Shown here: positions 1 through 8,316 of the stretch, one piece after another
Layout of the letters: every line of letters begins with the position of its first letter
Numbering within the stretch: the stretch's first letter is position 1
NCBI GenBank assembly: GCA_902785755.1
Contig: CACZZO010000013.1
Coordinates: forward strand, 20,805-84,804
Length of the DNA stretch: 64,000 bases
Source: an uncultured Bacteroidia bacterium
Lineage (GTDB): Bacteria > Bacteroidota > Bacteroidia > Bacteroidales > F082
Reading direction: 5' to 3'
Position numbers and translations under genes: made by a program
Notes under the pieces: generated by a model
The model's database searches: none
Told to the model about the DNA's origin: nothing
The model's input: only the letters and a program-made list of their open reading frames with translations

Positions 1-430
1 GCATCACCTGCCCGAAGAGCCTGAAACTGAACGACTCGAGGAGAAACAGGGCGAAATGGTGAACCAGCACCATGCAAAGCGTGTAGCGGAAAAACCAAAC
101 GCCGTCCAATTGGCTGAGGTTGGGTTCTTGGATGTTGTCAAACTTCAAAGTGCCCGAAACGAGCGAGATGATGGATGGTCGGCAGAAGGCCATCAAAGTG
201 GTGGCTCCCGCGTGAAGTCCGGGCGTTCCCGTAAACAGGTCGATGGTGAGGCCCAAGACGAAACCCAACACCAACAGTTGCCACTTCGGTATGCTGAAAG
301 GCAACAACATAATGAAAATCAAATAGATATACGGATGCACATAGCCTCCCAAGCGGATGTGGTTGATGACTAATACTTGGAAAAGTACGAGCGCGATGAA
401 GCGAATGATTTGGAGAATTGACTTATTCAT
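1..430 (-). CDS. mreD: MreD, rod-shape determining membrane protein (C-terminal part outside window)
   Basis: Translating the minus strand from the ATG at 430 gives an uninterrupted frame (MNKSILQIIRFIALVLFQVL...) of 143 codons to the window edge; the C-terminus is missing. The visible part is very hydrophobic with several membrane segments, including a stretch with GFVLGLTIDLF, typical of MreD. MreD is an inner-membrane partner of MreC/MreB in the elongasome that guides lateral wall synthesis. Its start overlaps the mreC stop by 8 bases, so translation is probably coupled. Position after mreB-mreC is the standard order and makes the assignment firm. Confidence 0.9.
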   Translation of the reverse strand, partial: MNKSILQIIRFIALVLFQVLVINHIRLGGYVHPYIYLIFIMLLPFSIPKWQLLVLGFVLGLTIDLFTGTPGLHAGATTLMAFCRPSIISLVSGTLKFDNIQEPNLSQLDGVWFFRYTLCMVLVHHFALFLLESFSFRLFGQVM

Positions 431-1247
431 CTTTCTTGAATTTTGCTTTGAGTGAGTCAATTTCTGGTTTGTACAAGTCCCTGATGACATAGACATGCCG
501 CAAGGTGGCGAAGTCGGTGGCAAACCGAATCTTGGCCTTGTTGAGCGCATCGATGGCGGTGGGATAGAACTCCTCCACCGTGCCCACCATCAGGTCTTCG
601 GGGAAGATGTAGGAGTGCGAACTGGTGAGGATGGTGTCACCTTGTTTGAGGATGATGTGCGTGGGAATGTCCTCCACCATGCCGTAGCGATAATTGTTGG
701 TTTCCCACTTCAGGCTGGCCAATTCCTGGCTTTCCTTGATGCGCACGCCAACAACGGATTTGCTGTGCAGCAGGCTCATAATGGAAGCATAGTGGCGGCT
801 CACGTCGGTCACCACGCCCACGATGCCGTCGGACGAGATGACGCTCATGTCGCGCTTGATGCCGTCAACCGCACCTTTATTAATTATGATGTAGTTGTTG
901 GTTTGGTTAGTGCTGTTGTTGACCACTTGCGCGGGGATGTATTCATAGAGGGTGTCGCCCCTGTCGATGTCATAGATGTGGGCTGCGGTGTCGTAAACGA
1001 TGGAAAGTTGTTTCCTGAGCATGGCGTTTTCCTCGGCCAATTGCTTGTTTGCGGAGTTGAGGCGGAAATAATTGCCCACTTCGCTGCTCCATTCGTAGAT
1101 TTTCCCGACCGCGTCGTTGGTGGAGTTCACCATGCGGTTGCGATGGAAATTTTGGCTACGGGCGAGCAGCAAAACAGAAATCACCTCGAGCAAGATAAAG
1201 AGGATGACGAAGTGATGTTTCAGTATGAAACGCCGCAGGTTATACAT
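423..1247 (-). CDS. mreC: MreC, rod-shape determining protein
   Basis: 274 aa. An N-terminal membrane segment (about residues 10-28, FVILFILLEVISVLLLA) is followed by a helical, coiled-coil-prone region (about 60-85) and the beta-rich MreC domain with the family-like stretch NKGAVDGIKRDMSVISSDG near residue 125. MreC is a bitopic periplasmic scaffold linking MreB filaments to cell-wall synthases. It lies between mreB and mreD on the same strand; 98 bases carrying an inverted repeat separate it from mreB. Length and order fit Bacteroidota orthologues. Confidence 0.95.
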   Translation of the reverse strand: MYNLRRFILKHHFVILFILLEVISVLLLARSQNFHRNRMVNSTNDAVGKIYEWSSEVGNYFRLNSANKQLAEENAMLRKQLSIVYDTAAHIYDIDRGDTLYEYIPAQVVNNSTNQTNNYIIINKGAVDGIKRDMSVISSDGIVGVVTDVSRHYASIMSLLHSKSVVGVRIKESQELASLKWETNNYRYGMVEDIPTHIILKQGDTILTSSHSYIFPEDLMVGTVEEFYPTAIDALNKAKIRFATDFATLRHVYVIRDLYKPEIDSLKAKFKKDE

Positions 1248-1265
1248 GTTTTTTATTGGGCTATA

Positions 1266-1335
1266 GGCCCTTCGACGGGCTCAGGGACCTTTTAGCAACG
1301 GAAAAGTCAAGGTCGTTGAGCCTGTCGAAACGCCG
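1266..1335. repeat. REP-like inverted repeat, copy 1 (mreB-mreC gap)
   Basis: Two inverted arms, 1266-1289 (core TTCGACGGGCTCAGGGACC) and 1311-1335 (core GGTCGTTGAGCCTGTCGAAA), can pair over about 20 bases with a few mismatches. The same arms recur at 2415-2468 and 44864-44933. It lies between mreB and mreC in an operon, so it could stabilise or partly terminate the transcript; that role is inference. Confidence 0.8.
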
Positions 1336-1345
1336 ACAATAGTCT

Positions 1346-2368
1346 TTATTTAATCAAGAATGTAAAGCGGTCAAAGTTCTTCAAAGCGATGCCGGTGCCA
1401 CGGGCGACGGCACGCAACGGGTCTTCGGCCACATGGATGGGCAGTTTGGTCTTGGCGTTGAGGCGCTTGTCCAAGCCACGCAGCAAGGCGCCACCACCGG
1501 TGAGGTAGATGCCCGTGCGGTAAATGTCGGCGGACAACTCGGGCGGTGTTTGCTCTAAAGCGTTCAACACGGCGGTCTCAATCTTCATGATGCTCTTGTC
1601 CAAGCAATGCGCGATTTCGGCATAGTTGACGCGGATTTCCTTCGGGATACCCGTCAGCATGTCGCGGCCTTGCACGGCGTAGTCGTCGGGCGGATTGTCC
1701 AATTGCGGGATGGCCGCGCCCACCTCAATCTTGATGCGCTCGGCGGTGCGCTCGCCCACGATGATGTTGTGCTGCTTGCGCATGTATTCCTCGATGTCGG
1801 CAGTGAAGTCGTCACCGGCGATGCGGATAGACTTGTTGTTGACGATGCCGCCCAAAGCGATGACTGCGATTTCGGAAGTACCACCACCGATGTCGATAAT
1901 CATGTTTCCAGTAGGCTCAAGCACGTCAATGCCGATACCGATGGCGGCGGCCATAGGTTCGTGAATCAAACGCACTTCCTTGGCGCCGGCCTGCTCAGCC
2001 GAGTCCTTCACGGCGCGTTCCTCCACCTCGGTAATGCCCGAAGGGATGCAGATGACCATCTTCAGGCTGGGCGGAAACAGGGTGTTTTTGAAATTAATCA
2101 TCTTGATCATCTCGCGCATCATGTATTCGGCGGCTTGGAAGTCGGCGATGACACCGTCGCGCAGCGGGCGGATGGTCTTGATGTTTTCGTGGGTTTTGCC
2201 GTGCATCATCATGGCGCGCTTGCCCACGGCGATGATTTTCTTCGTGTCGCGCTGCAAAGCCACAATCGAAGGCTCGTCAACGACGACCTTGTCGTTGTAT
2301 ATGATAATCGTGTTGGCCGTACCAAGGTCAATGGCGATTTCTTTGTTGAGGAATGAAAATGCTCCCAT
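1346..2368 (-). CDS. mreB: MreB, actin-like cell-shape protein
   Basis: 340 aa, the usual MreB length. The actin-fold phosphate-1 motif is visible at the N-terminus (IAIDLGTANTIIIYNDKVVV), the segment VICIPSGITEVEERA precedes the second subdomain, IIDIGGGTSEIAVI is phosphate-2, and GIYLTGGGALLRGLDKRL is the adenosine motif. MreB forms ATP-dependent filaments under the inner membrane and positions the wall elongation machinery. It precedes mreC-mreD and follows purH on the same strand; both flanking gaps hold the REP-like repeat. Assignment is secure. Confidence 0.98.
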   Translation of the reverse strand: MGAFSFLNKEIAIDLGTANTIIIYNDKVVVDEPSIVALQRDTKKIIAVGKRAMMMHGKTHENIKTIRPLRDGVIADFQAAEYMMREMIKMINFKNTLFPPSLKMVICIPSGITEVEERAVKDSAEQAGAKEVRLIHEPMAAAIGIGIDVLEPTGNMIIDIGGGTSEIAVIALGGIVNNKSIRIAGDDFTADIEEYMRKQHNIIVGERTAERIKIEVGAAIPQLDNPPDDYAVQGRDMLTGIPKEIRVNYAEIAHCLDKSIMKIETAVLNALEQTPPELSADIYRTGIYLTGGGALLRGLDKRLNAKTKLPIHVAEDPLRAVARGTGIALKNFDRFTFLIK

Positions 2369-2414
2369 TTTTATGTTGTTATTTGTTGGTTGTTGAATCG
2401 TTTAATTGTTGGTT

Positions 2415-2468
2415 GGGCCTTCGACTGGCTCAGGCACTTTAGCGGTCGTTGAGCCTGTCGAAACGCCG
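2415..2468. repeat. REP-like inverted repeat, copy 2 (purH-mreB gap)
   Basis: Arms 2415-2437 (TTCGACTGGCTCAGG core) and 2444-2468 (GGTCGTTGAGCCTGTCGAAA core) repeat the element at 1266-1335 with a shorter spacer. The right arm is essentially identical in the two copies, so these are members of one dispersed family. Confidence 0.8.
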
Positions 2469-2472
2469 TTTC

Positions 2473-3990
2473 TTAATGTCTAAAATGCCTGTATCCCGTG
2501 AATACCATGCTGATTCCGTGTTCGTTGCAGCAGTCGATGGATTCTTGGTCGCGAAAGGAGCCGCCTGGCTGCACGATGGCCGTAATGCCTGCTTCGTGGG
2601 CCAATTCGACGCAATCCTTGAAGGGGAAGAAGGCATCGGAGGCCAATACTGCACCGTTCAAATCGAAATCGAAAGACTTGGCCTTCTCAATGGCTTGGCG
2701 CAAGGCATCCACACGCGAGGTTTGCCCAATGCCAGAGGCATAGAGTTGCTTGCCCTTGGCCAAAACAATGGCGTTGCTGCGGCTGTGCTTCACAATCTTG
2801 TTGGCGAAAACCATATCTTCCACTTCGTTAGCGGTCGGGGCTTTCGTGGTGATGACCTTGAAATCGGCAGCGGTTTCGGTGTGGAGGTCGCGGTCTTGCA
2901 AGAGGTAGCCGTTCAAAGCGGTTTTCACGGTGAAAGGCTTGTATTGGTCGGCCTTCAGGCGCAACACGACGCGGTTTTTCTTTGAGAAGAGCAAATCGAG
3001 CACACCGTCCTGATATTCAGGTGCAACGATGACTTCGATGAACAATTTGTTGATTTCCTCGGCGGCGGCCAAATCGATGGGGCGATTGCAGACCAACACG
3101 CCACCGAAAGCCGAAACGGGGTCGCCGGCCAAAGCGTCAACGTAGGCTTCCTTGACGGTCGGGCGGCAGGCCAAACCACAAGGATTGTTGTGTTTGAGAA
3201 TGGCGAAAGTCGGCTCTTCGAACTCGCGGATGAGATTGAGTCCAGCGTCAAGGTCGAGCAAGTTGTTGTACGACAGTTCCTTGCCGTGCAGTTTCTCGAA
3301 CATCGCATCCAAATCGCCGTAGAAAGTGCCTTTCTGGTGCGGGTTTTCGCCGTAGCGCAAGGGTGTGCCCTCTTCTTCGCAAATCCTAAGCGGCTGTTTT
3401 TCATCATCTTTCGTGAACCAGTTCATAATCGCGCTGTCGTAGTGCGAACTCACGCCGAAAGCGTAGGCAGCAAAACGGCGGCGGTCGTCAAGCGAAGTCT
3501 CACCATTTTGGTTTTCAAGCAGTTGAATCAGTTCACCATAATATTTCTGCGAAGGCACAATCAGCACATCGTTGAAGTTTTTCGCGCCTGCGCGGATGAG
3601 CGAGATGCCGCCAATGTCAATCTTCTCGATGATTTGCGAAGCGTCCTCGGTCTTGGCCACGGTTTCCTCGAAGGGATAGAGGTCGACAATGACCAAATCG
3701 AAGGGCGGAATGTCGTATTCCTGCATTTCGCGCTGGTCGGATTCGAGGTTGGTGCGACCCAAAATGCCGCCGAATACTTTAGGATGCAAGGTCTTCACGC
3801 GACCGCCCAAGATGGACGGATAGCCCGTGAGCGACTCGACGGTCTTCACCGTGGGGTCCAAAGGCTTGATGAAGTCGTAGGTTCCGCCAGTGGAGTAAAT
3901 CTGCACTCCATTTTGCTTCAACAAGCCGACGATGGTGTCGATACCCGTTTTATAAAATACTGATATTAAAGCAGTTCTAATTTTTTTCAA
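2473..3990 (-). CDS. purH: PurH, bifunctional AICAR transformylase / IMP cyclohydrolase
   Basis: 505 aa. The N-terminal MGS-like domain (from KKIRTALISVFYKTG through GGRVKTLHPKVFGGIL) is the IMP cyclohydrolase. The C-terminal transformylase carries RYGENPHQ, LKHNNPCG and the ending DAFFPFKDCVELA...IVQPGGSFRDQE. It catalyses the last two steps of de novo IMP synthesis in the cytosol. It heads the minus-strand run into mreB. A weak TAatcTTGC box (4027-4019, minus) lies about 30 bases before the start. Confidence 0.97.
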   Translation of the reverse strand: MKKIRTALISVFYKTGIDTIVGLLKQNGVQIYSTGGTYDFIKPLDPTVKTVESLTGYPSILGGRVKTLHPKVFGGILGRTNLESDQREMQEYDIPPFDLVIVDLYPFEETVAKTEDASQIIEKIDIGGISLIRAGAKNFNDVLIVPSQKYYGELIQLLENQNGETSLDDRRRFAAYAFGVSSHYDSAIMNWFTKDDEKQPLRICEEEGTPLRYGENPHQKGTFYGDLDAMFEKLHGKELSYNNLLDLDAGLNLIREFEEPTFAILKHNNPCGLACRPTVKEAYVDALAGDPVSAFGGVLVCNRPIDLAAAEEINKLFIEVIVAPEYQDGVLDLLFSKKNRVVLRLKADQYKPFTVKTALNGYLLQDRDLHTETAADFKVITTKAPTANEVEDMVFANKIVKHSRSNAIVLAKGKQLYASGIGQTSRVDALRQAIEKAKSFDFDLNGAVLASDAFFPFKDCVELAHEAGITAIVQPGGSFRDQESIDCCNEHGISMVFTGYRHFRH

Positions 3991-4252
3991 GGGTGTAAAA
4001 TTTTGCTAATTTAAGACTGCAAGATTACGGAAAAAAAGAAAGCGGCGCAAGAGTTGGGCGACAATTTTTTGAGGCCTCAAAATACACCTTTTTGAGTTTT
4101 TTGGCTTTTGTCATCGTTTTGCTGCAAGTTTCAACAATTGAAGTTTCTAATCCGCTGAAAGTAAATACAATACAACTAATGTAATTTTTATTTTCATTTT
4201 TCCCTTGCCGCATTGGAAATTTCCTTATCTTTACCGATTCAAAATTGCGCGG

Positions 4253-6031
4253 ATGGAAACGAAGTGGATTTTAAACCAAACTGTTGACAAACAGAAAGTT
4301 GAAGAAATTGTCAAGGTGCTCAATATCGACGAGAACCTTGCCACTTTGCTTGTCCAACGCGGAATTACCAACTACGAAGAGGCCAAAACTTTCTTCCGTC
4401 CATCGCTTTCGCAACTGCACGACCCCTTCCTGATGAAGGATATGGACAAGGCCGTCGACCGCGTGTTGCGTGCCATCAACAACGGCGAAAAAGTGCTGGT
4501 TTACGGCGACTATGACGTGGACGGCACGACTGCCGTGGCAGTGGTCTATTCTTACCTGAAGCCTTTCTTCAAGAAGAAAAAAATCGAGTTCTACATCCCC
4601 GACCGCTACGAGGAAGGTTATGGCATTTCCTACAAAGGCATTGATTATGCGGCAGATAACGGTTTCAAACTTGTGATTGCCCTCGACTGCGGCATCAAGG
4701 CGGTGGAGCGTGTCGACTATGCCAACAGCAAGGGTGTCGACTTCATCATTTGCGACCATCACCGTGCTGGCGAGGTCATTCCCAATGCTGTGGCCGTGCT
4801 CGACGCCAAGCGCCCCGACTGTAATTATCCTTACGACGAGCTTTCGGGCTGCGGCGTGGGCTTCAAGTTGGTTACGGCACTCTCTATGAGGGGTTTGGGA
4901 ACCATTGAGGAGGTGTTTGACCTGCTTGATTTCTTGGCCGTGAGCATTGCCGCCGACATTGTTCCGATTACGGGCGAAAACCGTGTGTTGGCCTATTTCG
5001 GCTTGAAGCAATTGAACAAGAAACCGCGTCCGGGCATCGAGGCCATTTTGCAACACGCCAACATCTACCGTCGCGACGAAGACCAACTTGACGAAGACGA
5101 AAACGTGCTGACACGGGAGTTGACCATCAGCGATTTGGTGTTCCTCATTGGGCCGCGCATCAATGCGGCCGGACGTATCGCCAAGGCCTCCGACTCGGTT
5201 CGACTGCTCATCGCCGAGAAGAAAGACCACGCCGAAAAATTGGCCGCTTCCATCAACGACCTCAACGATGAGCGCCGCGAGTTCGACAACCGCATTACGG
5301 AAGAAGCCCTCGGTATGATTGATGCCGACGCTGAACTTCGCGATGCCAAGAGCACCGTGGTTTTCAACGAGCGTTGGCACCGTGGTGTTATCGGTATCGT
5401 GGCTTCGCGCCTCACCGATTATTATTACCGCCCGACCATCGTCCTGACCCGCGCCAATGGTTTGGTCACTGGCTCGGCGCGTTCCATCAAGAGTTTCGAC
5501 ATCTACGACGCCATTGACCATTGCTCCGACTTGCTGGAACACTTTGGCGGCCACAAATACGCTGCCGGCCTGTCGATGAAGCCTGAAAACCTCCCTGAAT
5601 TCCGCCGCCGCTTTGAAACCTATGTCAGCGAACACCTTGTGGATGAGGACTTTGTGCCCGAACTTGAGGTGGACTTGAAAATCAATTTCTCCGACATCAC
5701 TTCCAAGTTTATGCGCATCCTCAACCAGTTTGCGCCTTTCGGTCCGGGCAATATGGCACCCGTTTTCTGGACGGACAATGTCGTCGATGCTGGCGGCTCG
5801 CGTCCCGTGGGCGGCCACCGTCACCTGAAACTCACCGTTTCGCAGATTGGCGACGCCGAGCAAGGCATAGCCCCGCTGTCGGGCATCGCTTTCCAGAAAG
5901 GCGACCTCTACGACCGCATCCATAGCGGCGAGCCTTTCAGCATCTGCTACCACTTGGAATACAACACCTGGCAGGGCAAGACCAACTTGCAGCTTAATGT
6001 GAAGGACATTAAGTTTGCGGAGGAGTTGTAG
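4253..6031 (+). CDS. recJ: RecJ, single-stranded-DNA 5'-3' exonuclease
   Basis: 592 aa from the ATG at 4253. A longer in-frame start at 4205 would add 16 residues unlike the family. The DHH phosphoesterase motifs are present: YGDYDVDGTTAVAV near residue 85, ALDCGIKAVE, then CDHHRAGE. DHHA1 (GGHKYAAGLSMKPENL) follows, and the C-terminal OB-like part includes FAPFGPGNMAPVF. RecJ degrades 5'-tailed ssDNA in recombination and mismatch/base excision repair. A box close to the promoter consensus (TATCTTTAC) lies at about 4227-4235. Confidence 0.96.
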   Translation: METKWILNQTVDKQKVEEIVKVLNIDENLATLLVQRGITNYEEAKTFFRPSLSQLHDPFLMKDMDKAVDRVLRAINNGEKVLVYGDYDVDGTTAVAVVYSYLKPFFKKKKIEFYIPDRYEEGYGISYKGIDYAADNGFKLVIALDCGIKAVERVDYANSKGVDFIICDHHRAGEVIPNAVAVLDAKRPDCNYPYDELSGCGVGFKLVTALSMRGLGTIEEVFDLLDFLAVSIAADIVPITGENRVLAYFGLKQLNKKPRPGIEAILQHANIYRRDEDQLDEDENVLTRELTISDLVFLIGPRINAAGRIAKASDSVRLLIAEKKDHAEKLAASINDLNDERREFDNRITEEALGMIDADAELRDAKSTVVFNERWHRGVIGIVASRLTDYYYRPTIVLTRANGLVTGSARSIKSFDIYDAIDHCSDLLEHFGGHKYAAGLSMKPENLPEFRRRFETYVSEHLVDEDFVPELEVDLKINFSDITSKFMRILNQFAPFGPGNMAPVFWTDNVVDAGGSRPVGGHRHLKLTVSQIGDAEQGIAPLSGIAFQKGDLYDRIHSGEPFSICYHLEYNTWQGKTNLQLNVKDIKFAEEL

Positions 6032-6034
6032 ACC

Positions 6035-6760
6035 TTATTTCCAAAACTGCCACCATTTCTTTTGTCGGCCTTCCACCACACGCGCATAACGGCTGCCCGA
6101 TCTTCTCATTTTCGAGAAACTCGTCACCGTGCCTGCCGAAGGGCCTTTCAAGGTGGTGATGGACGACCGCGAGGCTACGAAACCGTTCTCATCGGTGTCG
6201 TCGATGTCGCCGTATTTGTTCTTTTTCGCCGCGAAAATGATGACATTGTCGATGTACCAACTGTTGACATAAGCCCCGTGCCCCGTGAAATAGAGGCAAA
6301 ATTGCGGCTCTTTGCTCGGCCACTCCTCCATATCGAAAGTGAGCAGATATTGGCTTTGCTCGATGCTGCCCCTCACTGTGTCCTCCCAAATGCTCTCCCA
6401 ATCCTCGCCGTTTGGCGAAATGCCAATGCCGATTCTGACATCCAATTCGCCTTGGGAGGCTTCAAGGGCGTGGTTGAACTGGAAATTGATGAAGTCGTAT
6501 TTGCCCAACTCCACGATGGGTGTCACCAAGCGGGTTGTGCCTTCAAAGTTGAAGTCGGGATACATCTGCATTTCGCGTGGCTTGCATCCCGCAAAGGTCG
6601 TGTTGGAGATGTACCACACCACCCAGTCGTCGCCTTTCGCGTCCCAGCCTTCCTCGAGCCAAGGGTTGAAGAAACCCTCGCACAACACCACGTCGCCCTG
6701 CTGGGCAAAGAGGGGAGAAGTGAGCAATATGACGAGGAATGTGAGTAACCGATGCTTCAT
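6035..6760 (-). CDS. Secreted hypothetical protein, cleaved-adhesin-like
   Basis: 241 aa. It has a clear signal peptide (MKHRLLTFLVILLTSPLFAQ, cleavage near 19-20). The body resembles the jelly-roll of choice-of-anchor/cleaved-adhesin domains: a W-rich start (EEGWDAKGDDWVVWYIS), LVTPIVELGKYDFINFQF, then SWYIDNVIIFAAKK near residue 175. The tail is basic and ends KKWWQFWK, and no T9SS sorting domain is recognised. It converges on recJ with a 3-base gap. A TAttTTTGt box sits at 6788-6780 on the minus strand. Function unknown; probably periplasmic or surface. Confidence 0.75.
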   Translation of the reverse strand: MKHRLLTFLVILLTSPLFAQQGDVVLCEGFFNPWLEEGWDAKGDDWVVWYISNTTFAGCKPREMQMYPDFNFEGTTRLVTPIVELGKYDFINFQFNHALEASQGELDVRIGIGISPNGEDWESIWEDTVRGSIEQSQYLLTFDMEEWPSKEPQFCLYFTGHGAYVNSWYIDNVIIFAAKKNKYGDIDDTDENGFVASRSSITTLKGPSAGTVTSFSKMRRSGSRYARVVEGRQKKWWQFWK

Positions 6761-6828
6761 CCAAAGTGCTGATTTGGCGACAAAAATATTAAAAAATTGG
6801 GAATTATGGTGCGTTTGTGGCTTTTTAT

Positions 6829-6837
6829 TATTTTTGC
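6829..6837 (+). promoter_or_regulatory. Promoter -7 box of radA
   Basis: TATTTTTGC, a perfect match to the Bacteroidota TAnnTTTGC element. No well-spaced TTG box is obvious. Transcription would begin near 6844 and leave a leader of about 80 bases containing a hairpin. Confidence 0.65.
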
Positions 6838-6870
6838 ACCAACGAATTGATTAAAAAGGCCGCTGGTAAG

Positions 6871-6894
6871 GACAATGGGTCATAATCCATTGTC
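6871..6894 (+). promoter_or_regulatory. Hairpin in the radA leader
   Basis: GACAATGG (6871-6878) and CCATTGTC (6887-6894) form an 8-bp perfect stem with an 8-base loop. GGCC at 6858-6861 and 6905-6908 could extend it as an outer stem. It ends about 30 bases before the radA start. No T-run follows, so it is not a terminator. It could be an RNA regulatory structure or protein-binding dyad. Confidence 0.45.
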
Positions 6895-6925
6895 GGCAAA
6901 GCCCGGCCATTAGGAGAATAATAGT

Positions 6926-8299
6926 ATGGCAAAAGAAAAAACAGCCTTTTTCTGCAAGGAATGTGGCAACGAGTCGCCAAAATGGTTCGGGAAATGCCCC
7001 GCCTGCGGCGCGTGGAACACCTGCACGGAACAAACCGTGGTCACGGGAAAGGAAACCAAATCGGTGAAGAAAGCCGTGGGGATGGAATTGGATAGTTCAT
7101 TTCCTGTGCCTATCAAGGAAATCACCAACGCCAAGGAGCAACGCATTGTTTTGCCTTACGAGGAACTCAACCGCGTTCTCGGTGGTGGCTTAGTGCTTGG
7201 CTCTTTGACCCTCGTGGGCGGCGAACCCGGCATCGGAAAATCGACTTTGCTCTTGCAGACGGCCTTGCAATTGGCTGGCCGTAAGGTGCTTTACATCTCC
7301 GGCGAGGAAAGCCAGACTCAAATCAAGATGCGGGCCGAGCGCATCGGCATCCACAACACCGACTGCCTCATCCTCACCGAAACCAACACGCAGGAAATCC
7401 TGAAGCACTTCAAGAACGTGCAGCCCGACATCGTTGTGGTCGATTCCATCCAAACTTTGGAGTCGCCGTACATTGACGCCACGGCGGGCAGCATTTCACA
7501 AATCCGCGAAACCGCCGCTGAGATGAACAAGATGGCCAAGGCATATCAAGTGCCCGTGTTCCTCATCGGCCACATCACCAAGGACGGCAGTATCGCCGGA
7601 CCGAAGATTTTGGAGCACATCGTTGATACCGTCTTGCAGTTTGAGGGCGATCGCCACTATGGTTTCCGCATCTTGCGCACCATCAAGAACCGTTTCGGGT
7701 CGGCCTCCGAGTTGGGCATTTTTGAGATGAACGCCACGGGGCTCCGCGAGGTGACCAATCCCAGCGAAATTCTGCTCTCGCAACGCGACGAGGAAGTGAG
7801 CGGCATCGCCATTGCCGCCACGATGGAAGGCCAACGCCCAATGCTCATTGAGACGCAGGCCTTGGTGAGCAGCGCGGCCTATGGCACCCCGCAACGCTCC
7901 GCCACGGGCTTCGACCTCCGCCGAATGAATATGCTCTTGGCCGTTTTGGAGAAACGTGCCGGCTTCAAACTTTCCATAAAAGATGTGTTCTTGAACATTG
8001 CGGGCGGCCTCCGCGTCGATGACCCTGCCATTGATTTGGCCGTCATCGCCGCCATATTATCCTCAAATGCAGATATTCCCATCTCTTCACGTTACGCCTT
8101 TGCCGCTGAGGTAGGTCTTTCGGGCGAAATCCGCGCCGTCACCCGCATCGAAGCCCGCATCGCCGAAGCCGACAAATTAGGTTTCGAGAAGATTTTTGTC
8201 TCGAAATACAATGCCAAGGGTCTGGATACGAAGCGGTTCAAGATTGAAATTGTTCCTGTGGGGTCGGTTTATGAGTTGGGAGGGGAGTTGTTTGGGTAG
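6926..8299 (+). CDS. radA: RadA (Sms), DNA repair branch-migration ATPase
   Basis: 457 aa. Domains in order: C4 zinc finger (CKECG...CPACGAWNTC, about 10-32), RecA-like ATPase with Walker A GGEPGIGKSTLL (about 96) and the RadA signature KNRFGSASELGIFEM (about 254), then the Lon-like C-terminal domain. RadA promotes branch migration and processing of recombination intermediates. Its last 21 codons (8237-8299) are the source-like sequence of five degenerate copies downstream (9752-12570). Functional copy appears intact. Confidence 0.97.
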   Translation: MAKEKTAFFCKECGNESPKWFGKCPACGAWNTCTEQTVVTGKETKSVKKAVGMELDSSFPVPIKEITNAKEQRIVLPYEELNRVLGGGLVLGSLTLVGGEPGIGKSTLLLQTALQLAGRKVLYISGEESQTQIKMRAERIGIHNTDCLILTETNTQEILKHFKNVQPDIVVVDSIQTLESPYIDATAGSISQIRETAAEMNKMAKAYQVPVFLIGHITKDGSIAGPKILEHIVDTVLQFEGDRHYGFRILRTIKNRFGSASELGIFEMNATGLREVTNPSEILLSQRDEEVSGIAIAATMEGQRPMLIETQALVSSAAYGTPQRSATGFDLRRMNMLLAVLEKRAGFKLSIKDVFLNIAGGLRVDDPAIDLAVIAAILSSNADIPISSRYAFAAEVGLSGEIRAVTRIEARIAEADKLGFEKIFVSKYNAKGLDTKRFKIEIVPVGSVYELGGELFG

Positions 8300-8311
8300 A
8301 AAAACACCCAA
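8292..8311 (+). terminator. Small hairpin overlapping the radA stop
   Basis: TTGGGT (8292-8297) pairs with ACCCAA (8306-8311) across an A-rich loop, followed by TTTC. It is weaker than the hairpins after the other radA-end copies, as if the original terminator had been displaced. Confidence 0.4.
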
Positions 8312-8316
8312 TTTCA

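Noticed and set aside
4025..4213. 62-codon minus-strand frame between purH and recJ
   Set aside because: No domain, no promoter, and the gap looks like ordinary intergenic DNA; too weak to call a gene.
4271..5953. A 560-codon minus-strand frame opposite recJ
   Set aside because: Shadow of recJ; low-complexity V/H-rich translation with no family features.
6858..6908. tRNA-like fold in the radA leader
   Set aside because: Only one strong stem is present, with no T-arm motif or acceptor; better described as a leader hairpin.
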